A DNA stretch of 64,000 nt. Origin: Porphyrobacter sp. GTDB taxonomy: Bacteria; Pseudomonadota; Alphaproteobacteria; Sphingomonadales; Sphingomonadaceae. Where the stretch lies: assembly GCA_027533455.1 (NCBI GenBank), contig JAPZUC010000002.1:124001-188000 (forward strand), read 5' to 3'. Every line of letters begins with the position of its first letter. Positions within the stretch are counted from its first letter, which is position 1. Below, in pieces: positions 21,870-31,639 of the stretch. A program made the position numbers and the translations under genes. The notes below the pieces were generated by a model, which had not been told where the DNA came from, searched no databases, and saw only the letters and a program-made list of their open reading frames with translations.

Positions 21870-22522
21870 AAGCGGTAGGTCAGAACCGTCTGCGGCACGT
21901 GGGTGTAGCGGGCAGGCTGATCACCGCGCGGAAACATCAGCAGCCAGTAATTCGCGCCGACCTCCAGCTTGTCATTAATCTTGTAGGCCACACCGGCCTG
22001 CGCGCGCCATTGTTCGGTCGAGGCGCCTTGCCCCGTATTGCGGCCCTGTAGCAGGCCGAGCCATTCGCCCCCCACGCTTGCGCGCCAGCCGTCTCCGAGG
22101 GGCTGGTTGTAGGTGAGCCGTTGGCGCAGACGCAGCTCCACCCGGTCGGCGTCATCGAAAAAGCGCTGCTCAAACCGGGTGCGCGCCTCGAATCGACCTT
22201 GCACGAATATGATCTGCTGGTGCGGGCGGAGTTCTGTCAGCCCGCCGGCGTCGAACACTGCCGCGCCGCCGCCGGTCCGCACGCCCTTGGCGACGGTCTG
22301 TTCGACCGTGATCCGAAGCGTTTGCTGCTCCCCGCCTCGCGCCTCTTCACGCCAGCGCTGAGTCGCGTCAATCGTCAGCCGCGTGTCATCATCGAGATCG
22401 CCGGTGAGATTGACGAACTGCCACAATTGCACGTCTTCATCGGCAGCCTTCGCTTTCGATGGTTGCCAAGCGGCAAGCATGGCGGCAAGCAGCGTCGCAA
22501 ATCGCATCGGCATCCGTGTCAT
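21866..22522 (-). CDS. DUF2490-like outer-membrane/periplasmic protein
   Basis: Signal peptide; beta-rich pattern [25 protein letters not shown]...[23 protein letters not shown]...TVLTYRF C-terminus. Confidence 0.65.
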   Translation of the reverse strand: MTRMPMRFATLLAAMLAAWQPSKAKAADEDVQLWQFVNLTGDLDDDTRLTIDATQRWREEARGGEQQTLRITVEQTVAKGVRTGGGAAVFDAGGLTELRPHQQIIFVQGRFEARTRFEQRFFDDADRVELRLRQRLTYNQPLGDGWRASVGGEWLGLLQGRNTGQGASTEQWRAQAGVAYKINDKLEVGANYWLLMFPRGDQPARYTHVPQTVLTYRF

Positions 22523-22581
22523 GCTCGCCCCCTAGGCCCGCTCAGATGCGCCGCCTATCGCAAAAACGCTGGAGTGATCCC

Positions 22582-23235
22582 ATGAAATTCTTCGTCGACA
22601 CCGCCGAGATCGAAGCGATCCGCGACCTTGCCGCCACTGGCCTGCTTGACGGGGTGACCACCAATCCCTCGCTGATCGCCAAGTCGGGGCGCGATTTCAA
22701 GGAAGTTACGGCCGAGATCTGCGGGATCGTTGATGGCCCGGTCAGCGCCGAAGTGGTCGCTCTCGACCACGCGACGATGATGAAAGAGGCCGAAGTCCTT
22801 CGCAAGATCGCCGACAATGTCTGCATCAAGGTGCCGCTGACGGTGGACGGGCTCAAGACCTGCAAGGCGCTGTCGTCCGAAGGCACGATGGTCAATGTCA
22901 CGCTGTGCTTCTCGGCCAATCAGGCGCTTCTGGCGGCCAAGGCGGGCGCGAGCTTCATCTCGCCCTTCGTCGGCCGCCATGACGACAACGGCTTTGACGG
23001 GATGGACCTGATCGAGGACATCCGCCTGATCTACGACAACTACAACTTCGCCACCGAAATTCTGGTCGCATCCGTGCGCCATACCACCCATGTGCTGCAG
23101 GCCGCCAAGATCGGCGCCGACGTCATGACCGCGCCGCCGAAGGTGATCCACGACCTGTTCAAGCATGTGCTGACCGACAAGGGAATCGAAGGCTTCATGG
23201 CCGACTGGGCCAAGACCGGGCAGTCGATCCTCTAA
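22582..23235 (+). CDS. Fructose-6-phosphate aldolase / transaldolase-like protein
   Basis: [39 protein letters not shown]...[16 protein letters not shown]. Confidence 0.93.
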   Translation: MKFFVDTAEIEAIRDLAATGLLDGVTTNPSLIAKSGRDFKEVTAEICGIVDGPVSAEVVALDHATMMKEAEVLRKIADNVCIKVPLTVDGLKTCKALSSEGTMVNVTLCFSANQALLAAKAGASFISPFVGRHDDNGFDGMDLIEDIRLIYDNYNFATEILVASVRHTTHVLQAAKIGADVMTAPPKVIHDLFKHVLTDKGIEGFMADWAKTGQSIL

Positions 23236-23238
23236 GCA

Positions 23239-25080
23239 ATGGCCGACCAGTCTCCGCTCGATCTGTTCAAGCAGGCGCTCACCGGCGCATCGCGGGCGAT
23301 TGCGCGCGATCCGGAAGTCGAGGTCGCATGGAGCGCGGATGTTCCGGGGGCTGCGGGCAACCGCTTCCGCGTGCCCTTGCCGGGGCGCGATCTGCCCGCG
23401 GATCAGGTGACCGAGGCGCGCGGTTTTGCCGATAGCTTCGCGCTCAAGCTGCGCCACCACGATGCCGCGCTTCACGCCAAGTCCGCCCCGCCCGAACCCA
23501 TCGCGCGGGCCTGTTACGACGCGATCGAGCAGGTGCGTTACGAGGCGCTGGGCGCAAACCGCTTTGGCGGGATCAAGGCCAATCTCGACGCGGCGACCGA
23601 AATGCGCACTGCGGGCGACAAGATCGTGCGCGCGCAGAACTCCTCGGAGGTGCCGCTCCAGACCGCGCTCGCCTTGCTGGTGCGCGAGGCGCTGACGGGC
23701 GAGGCGGTGCCGGCCAAGGCGCAGGGCGGCATCGAGCTGGTGCGCGATTTCCTCGAAGAGAAGGTCGGCGGCGATTTTGCCACGCTGGCCGAGATGATCG
23801 GCGATCAGGAGGCGTTCCAGAAGCTCGCGCTCGATATGTTGCGCGAGCTCGATCTCACCCGCCCCACCGAAAATCCCGACCAGAGCGACACCGACGACGC
23901 CGACGATGACGACGCCCCCAGCGACGACGATCAGGGCGATGACGACAACCAGGGTGAAGGCGATCCGCAGTCCGCGGAAATGGCCGGCGACATGGCTGAA
24001 GGCGAGGGCGAGGGGGAGGAATCCTCCGACAGCCAGACCGACAGTGACATGTCCGAAGGTGAACCGGGCGAGGATGGCGACGGCTCTGACGCTCCCGTGC
24101 GCCCCAACCGCCCGCAGGCCGAGGTTCCGGCGAGTGTCGACTACAAGGCCTTCACCACCCGCTTCGATGAAGAAGTCGCCGCGCCCGACCTGTGCGACGC
24201 CGAGGAACTCGACCGCCTGCGCGCCTATCTCGATAGCCAGCTGACCGGATTGCAGGGAGTGGTGACGCGCCTTGCCAACCGCTTGCAGCGCCGTCTGATG
24301 GCGCAGCAGAACCGCAGCTGGGACTTCGACATGGAGGAAGGCGTGCTGGATGCCGCGCGTCTCGCCCGCGTGATCATCTCGCCCGGCACGGCCTTGAGCT
24401 ACAAGGTTGAACGCGACGTCGAGTTCAAGGACACGATCGTCACCCTGCTGATCGACAATTCCGGCTCCATGCGCGGGCGGCCGATCTCCATCGCCGCGAT
24501 CAGCGCCGACATTCTGGCGAGGACGCTCGAGCGCTGCGGCGTGAAGACCGAGATCCTCGGCTTCACCACCCGAGCGTGGAAGGGCGGGCAGAGCCGCGAG
24601 GCCTGGCTCGCCGATGGCAAGCCGCAGAATCCGGGCCGTCTCAACGACCTGCGCCACATCATCTACAAACAGGCCGACGAGCCGTGGCGCCGCGCGCGCC
24701 GCAATCTCGGGCTGATGATGCGTGAGGGCCTGCTGAAGGAAAACATCGACGGCGAGGCGCTGATCTGGGCGCACAGCCGGTTGCTCTATCGCCCGGAAGA
24801 ACGCCGCATTCTGATGGTGATCTCCGACGGCGCACCGGTTGACGATTCGACGTTGAGCGTGAACTCGGCGGGCTATCTCGAAGCGCACCTTCGCAGCGTG
24901 ATCGAGTGGATCGAGAAGGTCTCGCCCGTCCAGCTGGTCGCCATCGGCATCGGCCATGACGTGACGCGATATTACAGGCGCGCGGTGACGATTATGGACG
25001 TGGAGCAGCTGGGCGGCACGATCATGGAACAACTCGCGGAGCTGTTCGAGGACGAGAAGGGCGTGAAGGGACGGCGCTAG
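23239..25080 (+). CDS. cobT: Cobaltochelatase subunit CobT
   Basis: Central acidic region [17 protein letters not shown] and C-terminal VWA domain [15 protein letters not shown]. Confidence 0.92.
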   Translation: MADQSPLDLFKQALTGASRAIARDPEVEVAWSADVPGAAGNRFRVPLPGRDLPADQVTEARGFADSFALKLRHHDAALHAKSAPPEPIARACYDAIEQVRYEALGANRFGGIKANLDAATEMRTAGDKIVRAQNSSEVPLQTALALLVREALTGEAVPAKAQGGIELVRDFLEEKVGGDFATLAEMIGDQEAFQKLALDMLRELDLTRPTENPDQSDTDDADDDDAPSDDDQGDDDNQGEGDPQSAEMAGDMAEGEGEGEESSDSQTDSDMSEGEPGEDGDGSDAPVRPNRPQAEVPASVDYKAFTTRFDEEVAAPDLCDAEELDRLRAYLDSQLTGLQGVVTRLANRLQRRLMAQQNRSWDFDMEEGVLDAARLARVIISPGTALSYKVERDVEFKDTIVTLLIDNSGSMRGRPISIAAISADILARTLERCGVKTEILGFTTRAWKGGQSREAWLADGKPQNPGRLNDLRHIIYKQADEPWRRARRNLGLMMREGLLKENIDGEALIWAHSRLLYRPEERRILMVISDGAPVDDSTLSVNSAGYLEAHLRSVIEWIEKVSPVQLVAIGIGHDVTRYYRRAVTIMDVEQLGGTIMEQLAELFEDEKGVKGRR

Positions 25081-25081
25081 A

Positions 25082-25213
25082 ATGAGCGATAGCAGCCTGA
25101 GGTTCCTGCTGGGCACTACGCTCTCGATTTCAGCTACACCGCCTTGCGCACTTCTGGGCGGAGTCGGCTTGATGCTGGGACATCTCTGTATCGGCGCAGG
25201 CTTTAACCGGTAA
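25082..25213 (+). CDS. Candidate 43-aa small ORF directly downstream of cobT
   Basis: MSDSSLRFLLGTTLSISATPPCALLGGVGLMLGHLCIGAGFNR*; AAGGGA about 9-15 nt upstream; below the ORF-track length cutoff. Confidence 0.3.
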   Translation: MSDSSLRFLLGTTLSISATPPCALLGGVGLMLGHLCIGAGFNR

Positions 25214-25275
25214 ATCCCTCGCAATCCCCGCTGACGAAGCCTGCGGCTTGTCCGATGTTGCCCGGCGGGGGTCGT

Positions 25276-25950
25276 ATGGGGGGTAGCATATTGTTCTCGC
25301 TGGTTTTGGCCGCGCTCTTGCAGCAGGCCTCCGCCGCCGTTCCGGCTGATCCCGCGCAAGTGCCCGAACCCGCCGCCGCGCAGGACGGCGCCACGTCGGT
25401 GACCACTGCGCCTGCGGCCGAGGCTCCGGCTCCCGCCCCCGCCGGGCTGCTGCTGCCCAAGACCACGCCGCTCATCATCGCGATCGAAAAGGAGCTGGGC
25501 TCCAAGATCAGCCAGACGGGCGAGACGTTCCCGATTCGCCTCGTGCAGGCGGTCTCGGTTGACGGGGTCGAGGTCTTGCCCGCCGGGATTACCGGGCAGG
25601 GCGAGGTCGTCCACGCCAAGAAGGCGGGGCTCGCGGGCGCTGCGGGCGAGTTGGTCCTCGCTGCGCGCTACCTTGATTTCAATGGTCGCCGGATCGAGCT
25701 GCGCAGCTTCCGCTTCATGGAGGCGGGCGAAAGCTCGCTCGGCAAGGGGCAGGACAATACCGGCGTGTCCAACATCACTACCGCAGTCGCTGGACCCATC
25801 GGGTTCTTCATCGGCGGCGGTAACACCAATGTCTTGCCGGGCACGGTCGCCAATGCGAAGACCCGCAATGACGAGCTATTCGAGCGTCCCGCGCCAGCCG
25901 AGGCGGCGCCCGTCGAACCACAGATTGAACCGAGGGAGGAAAATCCATGA
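25276..25950 (+). CDS. Hypothetical secreted protein
   Basis: Signal peptide MGGSILFSLVLAALLQQASAAVPA; Pro/Ala linker; overlaps the next ORF by 4 nt. Confidence 0.65.
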   Translation: MGGSILFSLVLAALLQQASAAVPADPAQVPEPAAAQDGATSVTTAPAAEAPAPAPAGLLLPKTTPLIIAIEKELGSKISQTGETFPIRLVQAVSVDGVEVLPAGITGQGEVVHAKKAGLAGAAGELVLAARYLDFNGRRIELRSFRFMEAGESSLGKGQDNTGVSNITTAVAGPIGFFIGGGNTNVLPGTVANAKTRNDELFERPAPAEAAPVEPQIEPREENP

Positions 25951-26444
25951 AGAAGCTGCTTACTGCTGCCATGCTCGCCGCGGCCCTGCCGCTGGCACTG
26001 ACCACGGCCGCGCCTGCTGCGATGGCCGAGGAAAAGGCCGAGGCCGAGCTCAAGATTCCGCCGCCGCCGCCGGGCAAAGGCCAGATCCTGTTCTACCGTA
26101 CCGGCGGCCTTAGTGGCGCTGCATTGGGATGCGCGGTGTTCGACGTGGGGGCGGAAGACAAGCTGTCCTCGCTCGGCGCGGGCAAGTATTTCATCCTCGT
26201 CTCCGATCCCGGCCCGCGCAGCTTCACGGTGAAGTCGCTCGAAACCAAGGACGCGCTGACCCTCGAAATCGAGGAAGGCGAGACCCAGTTCGTGCGCTGC
26301 AAGATCAAGACCGGCTTCATGTCGGGCCGTGCCGACATCGGCCCGAGCACCGAGACCGAGTTCCGCACCAAGCACAAGAACCCCAAGATGGTCGATGCCG
26401 ACGATATGTCCGAGGCGGTGCGCAAGACCAACTATCCGGGCTGA
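25947..26444 (+). CDS. Secreted DUF2846-like hypothetical protein
   Basis: Signal peptide MKKLLTAAMLAAALPLALTTAAPAAMAEE; PPPPGKGQILFYRTGGLSGAALGCAVFD. Confidence 0.6.
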   Translation: MKKLLTAAMLAAALPLALTTAAPAAMAEEKAEAELKIPPPPPGKGQILFYRTGGLSGAALGCAVFDVGAEDKLSSLGAGKYFILVSDPGPRSFTVKSLETKDALTLEIEEGETQFVRCKIKTGFMSGRADIGPSTETEFRTKHKNPKMVDADDMSEAVRKTNYPG

Positions 26445-26481
26445 CCGGTCGCTCCTTCGGGGGCGATGACTAAAGAATAAC

Positions 26482-26518
26482 TCGGGGCCGCTGGCGATTT
26501 TGTCGCTTGCGGCCCCGA
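26482..26518. terminator. Hairpin, possible terminator
   Basis: TCGGGGCCGC / GCGGCCCCGA 10-bp perfect stem with partial inner stem; no clear U-tract. Confidence 0.45.
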
Positions 26519-26569
26519 TGCTTTGAGCGGCAAGACGCGCGCCACACTTCCTTTTGCAGAGATCCACCC

Positions 26570-27232
26570 ATGAACGTCACCGAAGCCGTCACCACCCGCC
26601 GCTCGATCCGCGCTTTCCTCGACACACCGGTCGATCTCGCCACAATCACCCGCGTGATGGACAAGGCCCGATGGGCCGCATCGGGATGCAATTACCAGCC
26701 GTGGGAGGCGAGCATCGTTACCGGCCAGCCGCTCAAGGACCTGCAGGCCAAGATCATCGCCAATGGCCCCGGTGCTGCCGAATATGATTGGGCCGCCCCC
26801 GGGCAGGAGGAGGCTTACAAGGCGCGTCTCGACGGAGTGTCTGCCGGCATGTTCGGCGCGATGGGGATCGCGCGCGATGACGGCGCGGGGCGCATGGCCG
26901 CGATGGCGAAGAACACGACCAGCTTCGATGCGCCCGCGGTGCTGTTCGTCTACTTCCCGCGCCTGATGAAGGAACCGCAGTGGTCGGATGTCGGCATGTG
27001 GCTGCAAACCGTTGCGCTGCTGGTGCGCGAGGAAGGGCTCGACAGCTGCTTCCAGGAATTCATGGCGCTCTACGCCAACACAATCCGCGAATTCCTCGGC
27101 CTCGATCACGAACGCTACATGTTCTTCTGCGGCATGGCGATCGGCACCCGCGATCCGGACGCGCCGGTGAACAACTTCGAACGCCAGCGCGTGCCGCTGG
27201 GCGAGCAGGTGAAGTTCATCGGGTTCGAGTGA
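26570..27232 (+). CDS. Nitroreductase family protein
   Basis: MNVTEAVTTRRSIRAFLDTPVDLATITRVMDKARWAASGCNYQPWEASIVTG. Confidence 0.9.
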   Translation: MNVTEAVTTRRSIRAFLDTPVDLATITRVMDKARWAASGCNYQPWEASIVTGQPLKDLQAKIIANGPGAAEYDWAAPGQEEAYKARLDGVSAGMFGAMGIARDDGAGRMAAMAKNTTSFDAPAVLFVYFPRLMKEPQWSDVGMWLQTVALLVREEGLDSCFQEFMALYANTIREFLGLDHERYMFFCGMAIGTRDPDAPVNNFERQRVPLGEQVKFIGFE

Positions 27233-27276
27233 GGCGGCTTGCGCTCGGGTGATGGATTGGGGCAAAGGCCCCGTCC

Positions 27277-28752
27277 ATGACTGACGCGCCGCTTAAGCTG
27301 TTCAACTCGCTCACCCGTTCGATTGAGGTGTTCGAGCCCGTCCACCCTGGCGAGGCGCGCGTCTACACCTGCGGGCCGACGGTCTACAACTACCCGCATA
27401 TCGGCAACATGCGCGCCTATGTGTTTGCCGATGTGCTGGGGCGCACGCTGAGTTGGAAGGGCTTGAAGCTCACCCACGTCATCAACATCACCGATGTCGG
27501 CCACCTGACCGACGATGCCGACGCGGGCGAGGACAAGATGGAGAAGATGGCGGCCGAGAAGGCGCAGTCGATCTGGGACATCGCCGAGCACTACAAGCAG
27601 GCCTATTGGGCCGATGTGAAGGCGCTCAATATCCGCCAGCCGGCGCAGTGGACGGTTGCGACCGACTACGTCCCGCAGATGATCGAATTCGCAAAGGGCA
27701 TCGCGGACAAGCACTGCTACGAGCTGGAGAGCGGGCTCTATTTCGACGTTTCCACGGTCGCCGATTACGGGCGCTTGGCGCGAGCGCAGACCGACGAAGG
27801 CGAGGGCCGGATCGAAGCGGTTGAGGGCAAGCGCAACGCGGCCGATTTCGCGATCTGGCGCAAGACCCCGCCCGGCGAGACGCGGCAGATGGAATGGGAT
27901 TCGCCGTGGGGCAAAGGCGCTCCGGGCTGGCATCTCGAATGCTCGGTCATGTCGGGCGAGGTGCTGGGCTTCCCGTTCGACATTCACACCGGCGGGATTG
28001 ATCACCGCGAGATTCATCACCCCAACGAGATCGCGCAGAATCAGGCGCATTGCTGCACGAATGGGCTCGACGATCCGAGGAATTCGGGCGCGCGCATCTG
28101 GATGCACAACAACTTCCTCGTCGAACGATCGGGGAAGATGTCGAAGTCCTCGGGCGAGTTCCTGCGGCTGCAACTGCTGATCGACCGGGGGTATCACCCG
28201 CTGGCATACCGGCTGATGTGCCTGCAGGCGCATTATCGCAGCGAGCTCGAGTTCAGCTGGGAAGGGCTGGGGGCGGCGCTGACGCGGCTGAAGCGGATGG
28301 TGATGGCCTACGCCAAGTGGCACGGCCAACTCAGTCTCCCGCCCCGCGAGGTGCCGGGCGACAGCTGGGAGCGCGAGCGCATCACCCGCGATCTCATCAC
28401 CCGCTTCGATGCCGCGATTGCCAGCGATCTCAACACCGCCGAGGCGCTGACGATCATCGAGGAGCTGCTGGCGCTCAAGCGCGTCGCGCCGGAATGCATC
28501 GTGACGGCGGCGGTCAGGATGGACGCCGTACTGGGGCTCGGCCTTGGTAAGCTTGAGCGCGCCGATCTGCGCATCCGGCCCAAGGCCACCGCCATCAGCG
28601 AAGCCGAGATCGAAGCCGCGCTCGCCCGCCGCAAGGAGGCACGCGCCGCCAAGGACTTCGCGGCCTCGGACGCGATCCGCGACGAACTCGCCGCTCAAGG
28701 CGTCGAGGTGATGGACGGCGATCCGCTCGGCTGGGAGTGGAAGCTGGGATGA
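27277..28752 (+). CDS. cysS: Cysteinyl-tRNA synthetase
   Basis: VYTCGPTVYNYPHIGNMRAYVFADVLGR; KMSKSSGEF. Confidence 0.98.
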   Translation: MTDAPLKLFNSLTRSIEVFEPVHPGEARVYTCGPTVYNYPHIGNMRAYVFADVLGRTLSWKGLKLTHVINITDVGHLTDDADAGEDKMEKMAAEKAQSIWDIAEHYKQAYWADVKALNIRQPAQWTVATDYVPQMIEFAKGIADKHCYELESGLYFDVSTVADYGRLARAQTDEGEGRIEAVEGKRNAADFAIWRKTPPGETRQMEWDSPWGKGAPGWHLECSVMSGEVLGFPFDIHTGGIDHREIHHPNEIAQNQAHCCTNGLDDPRNSGARIWMHNNFLVERSGKMSKSSGEFLRLQLLIDRGYHPLAYRLMCLQAHYRSELEFSWEGLGAALTRLKRMVMAYAKWHGQLSLPPREVPGDSWERERITRDLITRFDAAIASDLNTAEALTIIEELLALKRVAPECIVTAAVRMDAVLGLGLGKLERADLRIRPKATAISEAEIEAALARRKEARAAKDFAASDAIRDELAAQGVEVMDGDPLGWEWKLG

Positions 28753-28761
28753 CCCCCACTT

Positions 28762-28869
28762 TTCGTCATTGCGAGCTGCAGGCGAAGCAATCCATGAACT
28801 GACCCGTCGCCTTGGCGCACCGGTGATCCATGGATTGCCGCTTCGCCTCCGGCTCCTCGCAATGACGAA
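28762..28869. repeat. MITE-like inverted repeat with TTCGTCATTGCGAG termini
   Basis: 14-bp perfect terminal inverted repeats and nested AGGCGAAGCAATCCATG / CATGGATTGCCGCTTCGCCT arms (3-nt indel). Confidence 0.8.
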
Positions 28870-28884
28870 TAGAGGTCTCCAACA

Positions 28885-29823
28885 ATGACCATTCTCGCCA
28901 TCTCCGGCCTCATCCGCCCGATGCTCGAAAGCCGTCTGCCGCAGGGCCTCGACGTGCGCTGGTTCATGTCTGCCGAGGAAGCCGTCGACGCGGTCGCCGA
29001 GGCCGAAATCGGCTGGTTCGACATGAACGACAAGGAGGCGATGGCCGCAACGCTGGTCGCGGCGAAGAAGCTGAAGTGGCTCAATTCGATCTACGCGGGG
29101 CTCGATTTTCTTCCGATGGACGTGCTGATCGAGCGCGGTATCACCGTTACCAACGGGGCCGGGATCAACGCCATCACCATCGCCGAATATGTCGTGATGG
29201 GGATGCTCAACATCGCCAAGGGTTACCGCGATGTGGTGCGCGCGCAGGACCGGCACGAATGGCTGTTCGACAGCCCCGGCAAGCGCGAGCTGGCGGGATC
29301 GAAGGCGCTACTGCTCGGCTATGGCGCGATTGGCAAGCTGATCGAGCCACGCCTCAAGGCCTTCGACGTCGATGTCACCGTGGTGCGCCGCTCGCCCGGC
29401 GAGAACACCCTCGGCCCGGATGAATGGCGTGCGCGGTTGGGCGAGTTCGACTGGGTGATCCTTGCCGTGCCCGCCACCCCCGAAACCGACGGGATGATCG
29501 GCGCGGAGGAACTTGCCGCGATGAAATCCGATGCCGTCATCGTCAACATCGCGCGCGGCGCGGTGATCGACCAGCCGGCGCTGGTGGAGGCGCTGGAAAA
29601 GAAGGCCATTGGCGGCGCTTTCCTCGACGTTACCACGCCCGAGCCGCTGCCTGCCGACCATCCGCTGTGGAGCCTGCCGAACGCGCATATCTCGATGCAC
29701 CTGTCGGGCCGCGCGCAGGACAAGATGTTCATCCGCAGCGGGGAGCGCTTCCTCGCCAATCTCGGCCGATATCTCAGGGGAAAGCCGGTCGCACCGGTCT
29801 TTGACCCCCGTCTCGGGTATTGA
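28885..29823 (+). CDS. D-2-hydroxyacid dehydrogenase family protein
   Basis: LLLGYGAIGKLIEPRLKAF Rossmann motif; VNIARGAVIDQPALVEAL. Confidence 0.88.
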   Translation: MTILAISGLIRPMLESRLPQGLDVRWFMSAEEAVDAVAEAEIGWFDMNDKEAMAATLVAAKKLKWLNSIYAGLDFLPMDVLIERGITVTNGAGINAITIAEYVVMGMLNIAKGYRDVVRAQDRHEWLFDSPGKRELAGSKALLLGYGAIGKLIEPRLKAFDVDVTVVRRSPGENTLGPDEWRARLGEFDWVILAVPATPETDGMIGAEELAAMKSDAVIVNIARGAVIDQPALVEALEKKAIGGAFLDVTTPEPLPADHPLWSLPNAHISMHLSGRAQDKMFIRSGERFLANLGRYLRGKPVAPVFDPRLGY

Positions 29824-29929
29824 TCGCAAGCTGCGCGCCGTTTGACGCTTTTCGGCAATACATTTGCCACAATGCAGGTCCATCCTGCGCGCGCAGGGCC
29901 GCCGCCTTGCACGCTAGGGGGGTGTGATC

Positions 29930-31585
29930 ATGAGCGACACGAAGAAGGCGTCCGATCTGTTTATCGAGTGTCTCGAGGCAGAAGGCGTCGAATACATCTT
30001 CGGCGTGCCCGGTGAAGAGAACCTCGACTTCCTCGAAAGCCTGTCGAAGTCTGACAAGATCCAGCTGATCCTCACCCGCCACGAGCAGGGCGCAGGCTTC
30101 ATGGCCGCGACCTATGGCCGGCACACCGGCAAGACGGGCGTTTTTCTTGCCACCTTGGGCCCGGGCGCGACCAACATGGTCACCGCTGTCGCCTATTCGC
30201 AGCTTGGCGGGATGCCGACGCTGGCGATCACCGGGCAGAAGCCGATCAAGAAATCGAAGCAGGGCCGGTTCCAGATCCTCGATGTGGTGGCGATGATGAG
30301 CCCGATCACGAAATATGCCCACCAGCTCGCCAGCGCCGACAACATCCCCAGCCGCGTGCGCGAGGCGATCCGGCTGGCCGAGGAGGAAAAGCCGGGCGCC
30401 GTCCACCTCGAATTCCCCGAGGATATCGCCGAGGAACACACCACCAGCCGTCCGATCTCCGCCAGCCTCGCCCGGCGCCCAATCGCCGAGGAAAAGGCGG
30501 TGCGTCAGGCCGTGCTGGCGATCGAGGGCGCAAAGGCGCCGATCCTCGTCATCGGTGCGGGTGCGAACCGCAAGATGACCGGGCGGATGCTGCGCCAGCT
30601 GATCGACAAGACCGGCATCCCCTTCCTTACGACCCAGATGGGCAAGGGCGTGGTCGACGAGCGGCACCCGCTATTCCTCGGCTGCGCGGCGCTTTCTGCC
30701 GGAGACTTTGTGCACCGCGCCATTCATGACGCGGACTGCATCGTCAACATCGGCCACGACGTGATCGAAAAGCCGCCCTTCTTCATGCAGGCGGGCGGGC
30801 CAACGGTGATCCACGTCTCGACCCGCACCGCCGAGGTCGATCCGGTCTACTTCCCGCATATCGAGGTGATCGGCGACATCGCCAACGCGATCTACCAGAT
30901 CAAGGAGGACATTGTCCCGCAAGGGCGGTGGGACGTCCGCCGGATGCTCGAATACCGCGCTGCCGAGGTTGCGCACACGGATGGCCTTGCTGCGGACACC
31001 CGCTTCCCGATCTTCCCTCCGCATCTGGTGGCACAGGTAAGGGATGCGATGCCTGAGGACGGGATTATCTGCCTCGACAACGGCGTCTACAAGATCTGGT
31101 TCGCGCGCGGCTATGCGGCCTACCTCCCCAATACGGTACTGCTCGATAACGCGCTGGCGACAATGGGCGCGGGCCTGCCGAGCGCGATGATGAGCGCGAT
31201 GCTCTATCCCGACCGCAAGGTGATGGCGATCTGCGGCGACGGCGGGTTCATGATGAACAGCCAGGAGATGGAGACCGCGGTGCGCCTCGGCCTCAATCTC
31301 ACCGTTCTGATCCTGCGCGACGATGCTTACGGAATGATCCGCTGGAAGCAGGCCAACATGGGCTTTGCCGATTTCGGTCTGACCTATGGCAATCCGGATT
31401 TTGTGAAGTACGCCGAGAGCTACGGCGCGACCGGGCACCGGGTGACCTCAGCCGAGCACCTTACCGATCTGCTCGGGCATTGCCTCGCCACGCCGGGGTT
31501 GCACCTGATCGACTGTCCGGTGGACTACACCGAGAACGACCAGATCCTGAACCACGATATCAAGCGGCTGAGCAAGGAGCTCTAG
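29930..31585 (+). CDS. Acetolactate synthase large-subunit-like TPP enzyme
   Basis: EGVEYIFGVPGEENLDFLESL, RHEQGAGFMAATYGR, ICGDGGFMMNSQEMETAVRLGLNLTVLILRDD. Confidence 0.9.
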   Translation: MSDTKKASDLFIECLEAEGVEYIFGVPGEENLDFLESLSKSDKIQLILTRHEQGAGFMAATYGRHTGKTGVFLATLGPGATNMVTAVAYSQLGGMPTLAITGQKPIKKSKQGRFQILDVVAMMSPITKYAHQLASADNIPSRVREAIRLAEEEKPGAVHLEFPEDIAEEHTTSRPISASLARRPIAEEKAVRQAVLAIEGAKAPILVIGAGANRKMTGRMLRQLIDKTGIPFLTTQMGKGVVDERHPLFLGCAALSAGDFVHRAIHDADCIVNIGHDVIEKPPFFMQAGGPTVIHVSTRTAEVDPVYFPHIEVIGDIANAIYQIKEDIVPQGRWDVRRMLEYRAAEVAHTDGLAADTRFPIFPPHLVAQVRDAMPEDGIICLDNGVYKIWFARGYAAYLPNTVLLDNALATMGAGLPSAMMSAMLYPDRKVMAICGDGGFMMNSQEMETAVRLGLNLTVLILRDDAYGMIRWKQANMGFADFGLTYGNPDFVKYAESYGATGHRVTSAEHLTDLLGHCLATPGLHLIDCPVDYTENDQILNHDIKRLSKEL

Positions 31586-31639
31586 AGCATCCTCGTCGCC
31601 CCAGCCCGGCGGCGGGCATGACCAGCTTGGAGACGTCGC

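Noticed and set aside
24001-24090. Asp/Glu-rich repeat-like stretch in cobT
   Set aside because: An acidic linker is a known property of CobT proteins, not a separate repeat element
22555-25614. 1019-aa minus-strand ORF antisense to the transaldolase-like gene and cobT
   Set aside because: High-GC third-position artefact; the opposite strand encodes clearly recognisable proteins, and the antisense product is low-complexity and H/R/D/G-rich
27115-29256. 713-aa minus-strand ORF antisense to cysS
   Set aside because: Same artefact; it overlaps cysS fully and crosses the repeat at 28762-28869
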